From positions 248,001-312,000 of the forward strand of contig CAAFGG010000052.1 of NCBI GenBank assembly GCA_900762325.1: a stretch of DNA of 64,000 nucleotides, in the 5' to 3' direction. Each line of letters begins with the position of its first letter. The stretch's first letter is position 1. Source of the stretch: an uncultured Collinsella sp. (lineage in GTDB: Bacteria > Actinomycetota > Coriobacteriia > Coriobacteriales > Coriobacteriaceae). The notes beneath the pieces were generated by a model. The model did no database searches. It saw only the letters and a program-made list of their open reading frames with translations, and had not been told where the DNA came from. The position numbers and the translations under genes are program-made. Positions 45,589-53,915 of this stretch are shown here, one piece after another.

Positions 45589-47481
45589 CTAGATACAGAA
45601 TCCGGGGATCACACAGGTTCGTTTGTTTGGCTTGTCCGCAGGCGTTGCGTACGTAAAGACGTCGCCGTCGTGGCCCACACGGTTTATGTAGAGCGTGCCT
45701 TCGGTCTCCGATGAGTCGGGGCTCACCGTGCGCTCCCACCAGCAGGTGTCCTTGCCCTTCCACTGGCGGACCATCGTCTCGTTCGTGGAATACGGGCTCA
45801 CCTTGAGCTCGCGGAAGAGCTGATACTCCTTGCCCTCGCCGTTGTAGATGTCTGCCAGGTAGTGATAGTCCTCGGCAAACGAATCGGGCGGCTGCACACC
45901 GCACAGTTCGACCATGGCGGGCAGCCAAAGGGTCGCGGGCAACTCGCTCAGACACGCCGCGCTGTTGGCAGCGCCCACATTGTTCGAGACCTTCTTGACA
46001 CCTTTAATGAGCGCGCGTAGCTCATTGGGCAGCAGCTTAAGGCCGTCGCCGTCGAGCCATTCTCGCAGCTCGCAATCTGCCCAGCCGGCGCTCGGCGGTT
46101 CAGCCGCAGCGTTGCGCTCGGCAATACCCGCATCGAACAAAAACGTCAGTCCGGCCTTGCCCGTCCCGTCCAGAAGTTCATCGTGGCGGATGCCCACAAG
46201 CTGCGCGCCAACCTGCAGCCCGTTGGTGAGCGTGACACGCTTGGTACACGGATAGGGGATATGCCCATCGGCATCGAGCAGATGATAGCGCCTGGCAATC
46301 TCGCGTGCCTCGCTACGGGTCTCGGTGGCCTTAATCTTGAGCGAAATCTCCTGCAGCTGATCCCAGGTGTAGTCGTCAAGCGTACCGTGGATGCCGTCAA
46401 GGTAGTCGGGGATGCCAAAGCCATGGGTTGCCGCCCCGATAACGCTGAGCCCCGCAACGGCTGCGATAGCGCCGCCGATAATAAAGCGGCGGCGGGTCAT
46501 GGCATCGTGGCGGGCCTGATTCAGGATCTCTCGTGCGCGCTCGCCGGCGACGTCGACCTTAAGGTGCGTGCCAGAATCGATATCAATCGCGGCCTCGTCT
46601 CCTGTGCCTTCGCGGCCCTCGGATTCGGCATCAGTGAGGTATGCCGAGAGCACCTCGAGCATCTGCTGCTCGGTAGGGCGATCGCACTGCTCGACTGAGA
46701 GACCCTTCATGATGATTTGGACGAGCGCTTCATCGCTCTCGCAGCGCGGCTCGAGCGGTGCCGGCTTGGTCTTGGTCTTTACGAGATAGAACGAGCCGGT
46801 TGCAGCGGCGTCCGTCGACTCAAAGTCAAACGGCTTGCGACCGCTGTAGAGCTGGTACAGAATGCTCGAAAGCGCATAGACGTCGACCGCGGGCGAGCGG
46901 CGAAGGGCCGCGATGCCTTCGATATCCTGCGTGAGCATCTCGGGCGCGGCGTATGCGGGTGTGGCAAAGCGCCAGATGTCGGCGCGCCGGGTGATCGTGT
47001 CGTCGCCGAGAGCCATGGTCGCGGAGCCCATGTCGATGAGGCAGGGGTCAAAGGAACAATCGGCAATCTGCTGCTCGAGCGTTCGGCTGGAGGTGCGGAA
47101 CATGATATTGGCAGGCGACAGGTCGCGATGGATGACCGGATTCACGAGGCCTTGGGTTATCAAGAGCGCACGAAGCACGGCGTTTCCGACGGCGGCGACC
47201 ATCTGGGTGGTCAGCCCGCCCGAGGCGTCGTGCGGAAGCAGGGGCAGCGCCTGCTTGAGTGAGGTGCCCTCGACCCACTCCATGAGGATGAGCGGGTCAT
47301 CCTCACACGAGCCGTAGCCATAGACGCGCGGAAATCCGCGCAGGTGCGAGACAGTGCACAAGTGACGGTACTCTTCGAACAGCGCGGCGGTGTTGGCCAG
47401 GTGCGCGGCCGATTGCTCGGCGGAGCGGTCGGGGGGCTTGGCCGGAAAGGATGGCGTTGTCCTTGAGTAGCTTGACGGCAA
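45589..47481 (-). CDS. Ser/Thr protein kinase with DUF6273-like domain, main part (gene frameshifted)
   Basis: The larger part of a Hanks-type kinase gene. It carries HRDLSPANIMF (catalytic Asp), LIDMGSAT (DFG variant DMG), a PAYAAPEM (APE) segment and an ALSSILYQLYSGRKPF block. A single membrane helix follows (RRFIIGGAIAAVAGLSVIGA), then an extracytoplasmic domain like DUF6273 (QLVGIRHDELLDGTGK, then CELREWLDG). The ATP-binding Lys and glycine-rich region lie in a different frame upstream (47303-47674). Removing one base from the G6 tract at 47431-47436 joins the two into one 694-aa protein. Whether the break is real, phase-variable or a sequencing error cannot be told here. Confidence 0.85.
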   Translation of the reverse strand: MPSSYSRTTPSFPAKPPDRSAEQSAAHLANTAALFEEYRHLCTVSHLRGFPRVYGYGSCEDDPLILMEWVEGTSLKQALPLLPHDASGGLTTQMVAAVGNAVLRALLITQGLVNPVIHRDLSPANIMFRTSSRTLEQQIADCSFDPCLIDMGSATMALGDDTITRRADIWRFATPAYAAPEMLTQDIEGIAALRRSPAVDVYALSSILYQLYSGRKPFDFESTDAAATGSFYLVKTKTKPAPLEPRCESDEALVQIIMKGLSVEQCDRPTEQQMLEVLSAYLTDAESEGREGTGDEAAIDIDSGTHLKVDVAGERAREILNQARHDAMTRRRFIIGGAIAAVAGLSVIGAATHGFGIPDYLDGIHGTLDDYTWDQLQEISLKIKATETRSEAREIARRYHLLDADGHIPYPCTKRVTLTNGLQVGAQLVGIRHDELLDGTGKAGLTFLFDAGIAERNAAAEPPSAGWADCELREWLDGDGLKLLPNELRALIKGVKKVSNNVGAANSAACLSELPATLWLPAMVELCGVQPPDSFAEDYHYLADIYNGEGKEYQLFRELKVSPYSTNETMVRQWKGKDTCWWERTVSPDSSETEGTLYINRVGHDGDVFTYATPADKPNKRTCVIPGFCI

Positions 47482-47674
47482 AGACCTCGCCGCTCGTGTT
47501 GGTCGCGCGCAGCACGTGCCCGATGTTGCCGTTGTTGCGGTGGGCCGTTTGGAGAATAAGCGTCATAAACCGACGCTTGGCGTCGTCCTCGGCGTTGGGG
47601 TCGACTGCTACGGCGGTATCGAACGTGTCAAGACGGATGAGTTTGTCGCCATAGGCGCTATCGGTAGTATCCAT
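47303..47674 (-). pseudogene. N-terminal fragment of the frameshifted Ser/Thr kinase
   Basis: Starts at the ATG at 47674 (AAAGGAA upstream) and encodes the kinase N-lobe: GNIGHVLRATNTSGEVFAV with the ATP-binding Lys in FAVKLLKDNA. After SGQAP (at the six-C tract on this strand) the frame turns into a non-kinase sequence and stops at 47303, overlapping the main part. It is part of the same gene as 45589-47481. Confidence 0.8.
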
Positions 47675-47706
47675 GGCGTTCCTTTGTCTAGCATGGGTTG
47701 CCGCGC

Positions 47707-47767
47707 GTATACGTGGGCAGTGTGGATATCGGTAAAGTACCATGATAGCCGCACTGCCCACGTATAC
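47707..47767. promoter_or_regulatory. Long inverted repeat upstream of the kinase gene
   Basis: GTATACGTGGGCAGTG (47707-47722) is exactly inverted at 47752-47767, with further partial matches inward (GG.TATC). It lies 33 bases upstream of the kinase start and could be an operator or a hairpin between the FHA and kinase genes. Confidence 0.55.
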
Positions 47768-47811
47768 CGCTGGGTATTGTCGTTTACGACGCAGAAGATA
47801 GAAGACGAAAG

Positions 47812-47844
47812 ACGGACGGCGACCGTCTTCCGATCGCCGTCCGT
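47812..47844 (-). terminator. Probable terminator after the FHA gene
   Basis: A perfect 11-bp stem, ACGGACGGCGA (minus strand 47844-47834) with TCGCCGTCCGT (47822-47812), starts 1 base after the stop codon. The following U tract is weak (CTTTCGTCTT). Confidence 0.65.
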
Positions 47845-47845
47845 G

Positions 47846-48808
47846 CTAGTCCACAATGACAAGGAATGTCGTGTAGAGACCCAGATGGAGCCTGTCGCTG
47901 TTGGCGATTTCCACGGGGGGATAGACTTTGCCGGGCTCGCGTTGGTCGCGCGGCGGCTCAATCACAATATCGCCGTCGCCCGCGCCCGATTCGAGCACTG
48001 TGCCGTTGGTCGATCCAAGGCCCTGGGCGTACCAGTGCTCACCCTCGAGCCAAATGCGAAGATGCTCGCGCGATGCGTCGGCGCCCACATCGGTGATGCT
48101 GGGCGAGGTTTTGGGCAAAGAACCAATCACGGTGCCGCGCGGATCGCGTGTGAGGGGATGGATTTGCATGTCGGCGCAGTTGTCGGCATGGGTTCTGAGC
48201 AGACCGAGATTGGGGGCGACGGTGCGCGGCTGTTCCAGGCTGCTCATAAAGCCACGTCCGACGGTAGTTTCGGTGGTGCCAAAGTGCCCGCCCGTCTTGC
48301 TGTCGCAAAAGCGCTCGACGGTGGCCACGCCCTGAACGGGATCGGCGAGCGCCCCCGTTGCCACAAAGAGCATAAGGTAAAGCGTGCTTTTCTCGCGCAC
48401 GGCATTGCCGTCGAAGTTGTCGATGCGATTGAGGGCATTTGCATATAGGCGGCTGTCCAGCTTGTAGCTGGCGAGAGCCGACATCATTTCGTTGGCGGCC
48501 GGACCGCGATAGTGCTCGGCGATTGCCCGATAGGCGGACTCGCCGCCGCCGAGCTTGCTGCAGATTGCCGAGGAAAGGTTGAGTGTGGTGACGGTAAAGT
48601 CGCTGTAGATGGAGGGTGCGCACTGGTCAGGCTTGCGATGGACGATGTAACGGGTGAGATACGAGCGGTTGGAAGAACATTTCTCGAGCAGGGTGCTGCC
48701 GAGATAAGAGTTTCCATTGATGAGCATTCGGGCGATCTCGAGATGTTTAAGACCGCCGAACGAGCGAATATCGTTATAGAGGACCGAGCAAGGCGTCTCT
48801 GCTGCCAC
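47846..48808 (-). CDS. FHA domain protein, likely partner of the adjacent kinase
   Basis: A 320-aa protein. The C-terminal ~100 residues form a forkhead-associated domain that binds phosphothreonine (TVIGSLPKTSPSITDVG, then ASREHLRIW, then GLGSTNGTVL). The first 200 residues are helical with no family I know. A GTG start at 48808 has AAAGGAGGT 4 bases upstream, a very strong site. It lies upstream of the Ser/Thr kinase on the same strand, separated by a terminator and an inverted repeat. FHA proteins are common kinase substrates, so a signalling pair is likely. Confidence 0.87.
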   Translation of the reverse strand: MAAETPCSVLYNDIRSFGGLKHLEIARMLINGNSYLGSTLLEKCSSNRSYLTRYIVHRKPDQCAPSIYSDFTVTTLNLSSAICSKLGGGESAYRAIAEHYRGPAANEMMSALASYKLDSRLYANALNRIDNFDGNAVREKSTLYLMLFVATGALADPVQGVATVERFCDSKTGGHFGTTETTVGRGFMSSLEQPRTVAPNLGLLRTHADNCADMQIHPLTRDPRGTVIGSLPKTSPSITDVGADASREHLRIWLEGEHWYAQGLGSTNGTVLESGAGDGDIVIEPPRDQREPGKVYPPVEIANSDRLHLGLYTTFLVIVD

Positions 48809-48986
48809 GGATACCTCCTTTGATTGCTTCCTAGCCAATATGGCGATAGGAATTAATGGCCCCGGTGGGCGACGTATTAAATGGCTGCACAATAAATAGT
48901 GTAACCAAAGCAACATTATAGGCCACATGTTCGAAATTGCAGGAAGACTGAGAGATTTGGTTTGGACTGGACGGAAATCCCCCTCT

Positions 48987-49043
48987 GTCTTGATCTGTAA
49001 CATTTGGACCCGATTTTGCCCTGCATCTGTTACAGATTGAGAT
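48987..49043. repeat. Family A element, copy 9 (57 bp)
   Basis: GTCTTGATCTGTAACA and TGTTACAGATTGAGAT around a 25-bp centre. It lies between the divergent FHA and DEAD-box genes and is a single copy. Confidence 0.88.
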
Positions 49044-49109
49044 AATCGGCCGGGCCCACCTCGTCCGCCTCGTCATCTGTGGTTTACGTGGGGGCATACG
49101 GAGTGCGGG

Positions 49110-49314
49110 TATACTAACCGGCGGCGAATCTGCTCCATCGCTTAGAGCTGCTGCGTCTGGACGGCGCGTGATAGGGCTGCCAAAGCGATCGCCAGCGTGC
49201 TGAGCAACGTCCTCTCTGTGCGCACCCGTTTTTGTATGTATTAGCGCACTACCAAGCACGCCAGCGCGGCCGCATGCCGTGCCCATAGCGCGTGCAGATA
49301 AGGAACAACAACAT
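49110..49314 (+). promoter_or_regulatory. Promoter and about 190-nt leader of the DEAD-box helicase gene
   Basis: TATACT at 49110-49115 is a good -10; the -35 is unclear. The stretch to the start codon at 49315 has no gene and is GC-rich with several short stems and a CCCGTTTTTG stretch. Long structured leaders are common for cold-shock RNA helicase mRNAs, so temperature- or helicase-dependent control is plausible. Confidence 0.45.
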
Positions 49315-51573
49315 ATGCGTAATTCTGTATCCGACGTCACCGACGCCGAGATTCTGGACGAGACCCGCGAGGCCATGACCCAGGCTGCCTTCGATGCCGC
49401 CGACGAGGCAAATGCTGCCCAGGCCGTCGAGTCCGCTACCGAGAGCCTGCCCGCCTTTGACGAGCTGGGGCTTTCCGACGAGATGCTTCGTGCTATCGAG
49501 AGCCTGGGCTACACGGCGCCGACGCCCGTGCAGGCCGGCTCGATCCCCGTGGTGCTCGAGGGCCGCGACCTGCTTGCCGCCGCCCAGACCGGCACCGGCA
49601 AGACGGCCGCCTTTTTGCTGCCGACCATGAACAATCTGGAGCACATCGCTCCGCCCAAGCCCGTGCGTGAGCGCGGCGGCCGCAACCGTCGTCGCGGCGC
49701 CAAGAAGCCCGAGGGCAACGGCCGTGGCCCCGTGATGCTCGTCATCACCCCCACGCGCGAGCTCGCCCAGCAGATCGACGAGGTCGCGAGCAAGATCGCC
49801 GACGTCACCGGCCATGTCGCCGTGACCGTCGTGGGTGGCGTGAGCTACAAGCCGCAGACCGCGGCACTCAAGTACGGCTGCGATATCCTGGTCGCCACGC
49901 CGGGCCGTCTGGTCGACCTGATCGAGCAGGGCGCCTGCCACCTGAACGAGGTCAAGGTGCTGGTGCTCGACGAGGCCGATCGCATGCTCGACATGGGCTT
50001 TTTGCCCGCCGTCCGCCGTATTGTGCGCGAGACGCCGGCCGAGCGCCAGACGCTGCTGTTCTCGGCGACGCTCGACGAGGAGGCCGTGGGCGAGATCACC
50101 GACCTGGTGAGCGACCCGGCCCGCGTGGAGATCGCGCCCGCCACGTCGACCGCCGACACCGTCGACCAGTTTGTGTTCCCGGTGTCCATCGAGGCCAAGA
50201 ATAACCTGTTGCCCGAGTTTCTCAAGAAGGAGGGCCCGGAGCGCACCATTGTCTTTATGCGCACCAAGCATCGCGCCGACAGCTGCTGCCGTCGTCTGGA
50301 GCGTAAGGGCATCAAGGCCGCCGCGATTCACGGCAACCGCAGCCAGGCCCAGCGCGAGCGCGCGCTTTCTGCCTTCCGCGACGGCACCGTCGACGTGCTG
50401 GTGGCAACCGATGTTCTCGCCCGCGGCATCGACATTAGCGACGTGCGCTACGTCGTGAACTTTGACGTGCCGGCCGAGCCGACCGACTATATCCACCGCA
50501 TTGGCCGTACGGGCCGCGCCGGCGAGTTGGGCTGGGCCATCACGTTTGTGACCGAGCAGGACGTCGACGAGTTCTACGAGATCGAGAAGCTCATGGACAA
50601 GACCGCCGACATCTACGAGGCCGGCGACCTGCACGTGGGTCCCAACCCGCCTGCGGTTGATCCCGAGCGCGACCCTGCGGCCTTTAAGGTGAAGAAGAAG
50701 ACTAAGCGCGGCAAGTCCAAGAGCAAGAAGAAGCTTGAGCAGGCGCGTCGCGACGGCAAACGCAACGGCGATGATTACGGCGACGTGGCCGGCCGTTCCA
50801 ACCGCGGTCGCGACGAGCGCTGCAGTGACGGCGAGCGTCCGAGCCGTCCCAAGCGCAGCGGCAAGACCCGCGTGCGCGAGGGCGTTCAGGCTCGCGTGGA
50901 CGAGGCTGTGGAGAGCGTGGCCCGCGAGGTGGCTGCCGAGGAGCGCGGCGGTGCTGGTGTCGTTGAGCAGGCCCCGCGCGGCAACCGTGCCGAGCGCCGT
51001 GCCAAGCAGTTCCAGGGCGAGGCGCATCGCCGTCGCCGCGAGGACGAGGACCGCGGCGGTCGTCGCCGTGTTGAGCGCGAGGACGAGGGCCGTGGCTCGC
51101 GTGGCGGCAAGCGTGGTTCGGGCGATCGTCGTCGTTCCGGTCGCGATGGCGAGCGCGGCGGCCGTGATGAGCGCCGTGGCGGCGAGGGCCGCGGTTCGCG
51201 TGGCGAGCGTGGTACTCGCGGCGGCGAGTCCCGTGGCGGCAAGCGCTTTGATGAGCGCGGTGGCCGTGGCGGCGAGCATCGCGAGGGCACTCGTGGCAAT
51301 GGCAGCCGCAGCGGTGCTGGCCGCTCTAACGAGTCGCGCGATCGCCGCGATCCGCGTGCCAGCCGCGATCGTCGCGATGACTGGCGCAACTACGACGATA
51401 CCCGCGAGGAGCGTCGTGGCGGCTATCGTGGCGGGCGTGGCGGCAACCAGGCCGGCTCCCGCGGCGGCCGTGCCGGCGGTCGCGATAATCGTGGTAGCTA
51501 TGGCAATAGTCGTGGCGGCAAGCGCGGCGGCAGCTCCCGTCGCCCCGGTGACGGCGGCGGCAAGCGCAAGTAA
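49315..51573 (+). CDS. DEAD-box RNA helicase with long RGG-rich tail
   Basis: Unwinds RNA in ribosome assembly or mRNA decay. The product is 752 aa. Helicase motifs are all present: Q motif (FDELGLSDEMLRAIESLGY), AAQTGTGKTAAF, PTRELAQQ, DEADRMLDMGF, SAT, and the C-terminal YIHRIGRTGRAG. From about residue 470 a basic linker begins (KVKKKTKRGKSKSKKK), followed by about 250 residues of Arg/Gly/Asp/Glu-rich repeats (RGGRR, GGRGGE, RDRRD), probably a disordered RNA-binding tail. Much of this tail is simple-sequence DNA. The ATG at 49315 has AAGGAAC upstream. Confidence 0.94.
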   Translation: MRNSVSDVTDAEILDETREAMTQAAFDAADEANAAQAVESATESLPAFDELGLSDEMLRAIESLGYTAPTPVQAGSIPVVLEGRDLLAAAQTGTGKTAAFLLPTMNNLEHIAPPKPVRERGGRNRRRGAKKPEGNGRGPVMLVITPTRELAQQIDEVASKIADVTGHVAVTVVGGVSYKPQTAALKYGCDILVATPGRLVDLIEQGACHLNEVKVLVLDEADRMLDMGFLPAVRRIVRETPAERQTLLFSATLDEEAVGEITDLVSDPARVEIAPATSTADTVDQFVFPVSIEAKNNLLPEFLKKEGPERTIVFMRTKHRADSCCRRLERKGIKAAAIHGNRSQAQRERALSAFRDGTVDVLVATDVLARGIDISDVRYVVNFDVPAEPTDYIHRIGRTGRAGELGWAITFVTEQDVDEFYEIEKLMDKTADIYEAGDLHVGPNPPAVDPERDPAAFKVKKKTKRGKSKSKKKLEQARRDGKRNGDDYGDVAGRSNRGRDERCSDGERPSRPKRSGKTRVREGVQARVDEAVESVAREVAAEERGGAGVVEQAPRGNRAERRAKQFQGEAHRRRREDEDRGGRRRVEREDEGRGSRGGKRGSGDRRRSGRDGERGGRDERRGGEGRGSRGERGTRGGESRGGKRFDERGGRGGEHREGTRGNGSRSGAGRSNESRDRRDPRASRDRRDDWRNYDDTREERRGGYRGGRGGNQAGSRGGRAGGRDNRGSYGNSRGGKRGGSSRRPGDGGGKRK

Positions 51574-51606
51574 CATACGCGTCGCGCTCTAAGTCGAGGC
51601 GACCAG

Positions 51607-51642
51607 AGGGCTCCGGGCATGTTTTTGCTCGGAGCCCTTTTT
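51607..51642 (+). terminator. Terminator after the DEAD-box gene
   Basis: AGGGCTCCG (51607-51615) pairs with CGGAGCCCT (51630-51638), followed by T4 that runs into the family E element. Confidence 0.9.
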
Positions 51643-51787
51643 GGTGCAAGGGGGACAGGTTCATATGCACCAACGTCTTGAAGTTGCGGTGGAATACGAA
51701 CTGTTTTGGCCTTTTGAGCGGCTTTTCAGTCCCTATTTCACCGCAACTCATGATTGGTGCATGGTGGCCTGACTCCTTTGCACCAAA
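51640..51787. repeat. Family E element split by a family D element
   Basis: The 34-bp arms at 51640-51673 and 51754-51787 are imperfect inverted repeats, both running between TTTGGTGCA and TGCACCAA. A complete family D element (51682-51748) lies in what would be the loop. The arrangement looks like insertion of D into E. Confidence 0.75.
51682..51748. repeat. Family D palindromic element (copy 3), nested in family E
   Basis: A 67-bp element with 22-bp inverted ends (51682-51703 and 51727-51748), beginning AGTTGCGGTGGAATACG. Its centre (TTTTGGCCTTTTGAGCGGCT) resembles that of copy 2. Confidence 0.85.
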
Positions 51788-51790
51788 AAC

Positions 51791-51852
51791 GATCCGTTTT
51801 CCTCCGTTCCCAAGGGATCATGTGATCCGAAGGGGACGGAGGAAAACGGATC
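51791..51852. repeat. Family G palindrome, full copy (62 bp)
   Basis: The arms 51791-51811 and 51832-51852 (GATCCGTTTTCCTCCGTTCC.. and its inverse) differ at one base; GGGATCA and TGATCC pair further inside, leaving almost no loop. Shorter related pieces are at 681-706, 17176-17206, 29461-29482 and 58183-58212. Confidence 0.82.
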
Positions 51853-52082
51853 AAAAAGGAAAAATAGTAAGGCGCTCTTTTTCACATTGAATAATGCAAT
51901 TTGGTAACGCGTTTTATCAAATATGGCATTTATCTGCGGTAATGTTCTATTTCACCGCTGAGGGTGACATTTTATACCGCCTGCCGAACCGTATGGAGAC
52001 CTCACAACTTTTTAGGTCAGTGTTGTGCGTGTAGCAACTTCGCCCGGCCTCGCCTCCGGGCTGCCATGTGAGAGGGGATCTT
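51853..52082 (+). promoter_or_regulatory. AT-rich regulatory spacer before the hydrogenase operon
   Basis: No gene. The first 120 bases are markedly AT-rich (TTGAATAATGCAATTTGG, GTTTTATCAAATATGG), unlike the rest of the window. TATACC at 51973-51978 with TTTCAC 17 bases upstream is a possible promoter. GAGAGGGG before 52083 is the ribosome binding site. The AT-rich part may bind a redox or fermentation regulator; I cannot name one. Confidence 0.45.
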
Positions 52083-53915
52083 ATGGCTCGACTGCACGTA
52101 ATGGAACGCAGCCACGCTCAGGCCGTCATGGACGACCTGCACGATGCGCTCGGACGTCGTCTGGCGGTGAGTTCGCTCGCCCCGTGCCCCGTTGAGTTTA
52201 CGGCAGCGCTCGTCAATCTGTGCTCCACCCAGAGCTGCGGCAAGTGCACGCCCTGCCGCGTGGGCCTGAGCGCGCTGAGCGACCTGCTCGCCGATGTGCT
52301 CGAGGGCCGCGCCGACGAGTCCACGCTCAACCTGATTGAGCGCACGGCCCGCACTATCTACCTTTCGAGCGACTGCGCCATCGGCTACGAGGCCGGCGCC
52401 ATGGCGCTCACAGCGATTCGTGGCTTCCGTGATGACTTTGAGCACCACATCCGTGAGCATTCCTGCGGCTTTGATCGCGAGGCCCGCGTTCCGTGTGTCT
52501 CGGGCTGCCCGGCGCACGTCGACATTCCCGGGTACATTTCGCTCGTCGAGGCCGGCCGCTATGCCGATGCTGTCAAGGTCATCCGCAAGAACAACCCGCT
52601 GCCGCTCGTCTGCGGCCTGGTGTGCGAGCATCCCTGCGAGATGCACTGTCGCCGTGGCATGGTCGACGACCCCATGAACATCCTCGCCCTCAAGCGTTTT
52701 GCCGTTGAGCACAGCGACCTCAACGACCACAAACCGCATGTAGTGGACGACACCGGTAAGCGCGTCGCCGTGATCGGCGGCGGCCCGGCTGGTCTTTCCT
52801 GTGCTTACTACCTGGCTGTGATGGGCCACAAGGTGACCATCTTTGAGCAGCGCCACCACCTGGGCGGCATGCTGCGCTATGGCATTCCCAGCTACCGCCT
52901 GCCGCGCGAGCGTCTTCAGGCCGAGATCGACTGGATCTTGAGCGCCGGTATCGACGTTGAGCTCGACCACTCCGTCAACGGCGAGGAGCTCGCTCGCCTG
53001 CGCGACGAGTTCGATGCCGTCTACCTGGCCATCGGTGCCCATAACGACAAGAAGCTCGGCCTTCCGGGCGAAGAGGCGCCCGGCGTGGAGTCGGCCGTCA
53101 AGATGCTGCGCGCCATCGGTGACGACGAGCTGCCCGACCTGAGTGGCCAGCGCGTGTGCGTCATCGGCGGCGGCAACGTGGCCATGGACGTGGCTCGCTC
53201 TGCCGTGCGCTGCGGTGCCGAAAAGGTGAGCATTGTCTACCGCCGCCGCATCTGCGATATGACGGCCCAGGACGCCGAGATTGCCGGTGCCCAGGCCGAG
53301 GGCTGCGAGGTGCTGGAGCTGACGGCCCCGCTCGCCATCGAGACGGGCGAGGACGGTCGCGTGAGCGGCCTGCGCGTGCAACCGCAGATTATCGGCGAGC
53401 CCCGTCGCGGTCGTCCGGCCCCGCGTGCCGCCGCGACGCCCGAGCGCGTCATTCCCTGCGAGCGCGTGTTCGTGGCCATCGGCCAGGACATCGATTCCAA
53501 GCCGTTTGAGGAGATGGGCATCGCCTGCAAGTGGGGCTGCTTGGTCACCGATTCGGACGGCGCCGTGCCCAACTTCGATGGCCTCTTTAGCGGCGGCGAC
53601 TGCCAGACCGGTCCCGCCACCGTCATCCGAGCCATCAATGCCGGCCGCGTAGCTTCGGCAAACATCGACCGCTATCTGGGCTTCGACCACAAGATCAAGC
53701 TCGACGTGGAGCTGCCGACCGTCCAGTTTAAGGGCAAGCACGAGTGCGGCCGCTGCGAGCTGGGCGAGCGCGAGGCTGGCGAGCGTATTCACGATTGGAA
53801 TCTGGTCGAGCAGGGCCTTACCGAGGAGGAGGCGCGCCAGGAGGCAAGCCGCTGCCTGCGTTGCGACCACTTTGGCTTTGGCGCGTTCCGCGGAGGGAGG
53901 AACCTGGAATGGTAG
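52083..53915 (+). CDS. Fe-S/FAD-dependent NAD(P) oxidoreductase, partner of the hydrogenase
   Basis: A 610-aa protein combining two modules. Residues about 40-125 resemble the C-terminal Fe-S domain of NuoF/HydB (SCGKCTPCRVGLSALSDLL). Residues about 135-580 are GltD-like: the Cys-rich motif CVSGCPAHVDIPGY and CGLVCEHPCEMHC, the FAD site VAVIGGGPAGLSCAYYLA, the NAD(P) site VCVIGGGNVAMDVARSA, and the closing GLFSGGDCQTGPAT. It overlaps the hydrogenase gene by 7 bases, so it probably moves electrons between NAD(P)H and that enzyme, possibly by electron bifurcation. The ATG at 52083 was chosen for GAGGGG upstream. Confidence 0.87.
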   Translation: MARLHVMERSHAQAVMDDLHDALGRRLAVSSLAPCPVEFTAALVNLCSTQSCGKCTPCRVGLSALSDLLADVLEGRADESTLNLIERTARTIYLSSDCAIGYEAGAMALTAIRGFRDDFEHHIREHSCGFDREARVPCVSGCPAHVDIPGYISLVEAGRYADAVKVIRKNNPLPLVCGLVCEHPCEMHCRRGMVDDPMNILALKRFAVEHSDLNDHKPHVVDDTGKRVAVIGGGPAGLSCAYYLAVMGHKVTIFEQRHHLGGMLRYGIPSYRLPRERLQAEIDWILSAGIDVELDHSVNGEELARLRDEFDAVYLAIGAHNDKKLGLPGEEAPGVESAVKMLRAIGDDELPDLSGQRVCVIGGGNVAMDVARSAVRCGAEKVSIVYRRRICDMTAQDAEIAGAQAEGCEVLELTAPLAIETGEDGRVSGLRVQPQIIGEPRRGRPAPRAAATPERVIPCERVFVAIGQDIDSKPFEEMGIACKWGCLVTDSDGAVPNFDGLFSGGDCQTGPATVIRAINAGRVASANIDRYLGFDHKIKLDVELPTVQFKGKHECGRCELGEREAGERIHDWNLVEQGLTEEEARQEASRCLRCDHFGFGAFRGGRNLEW

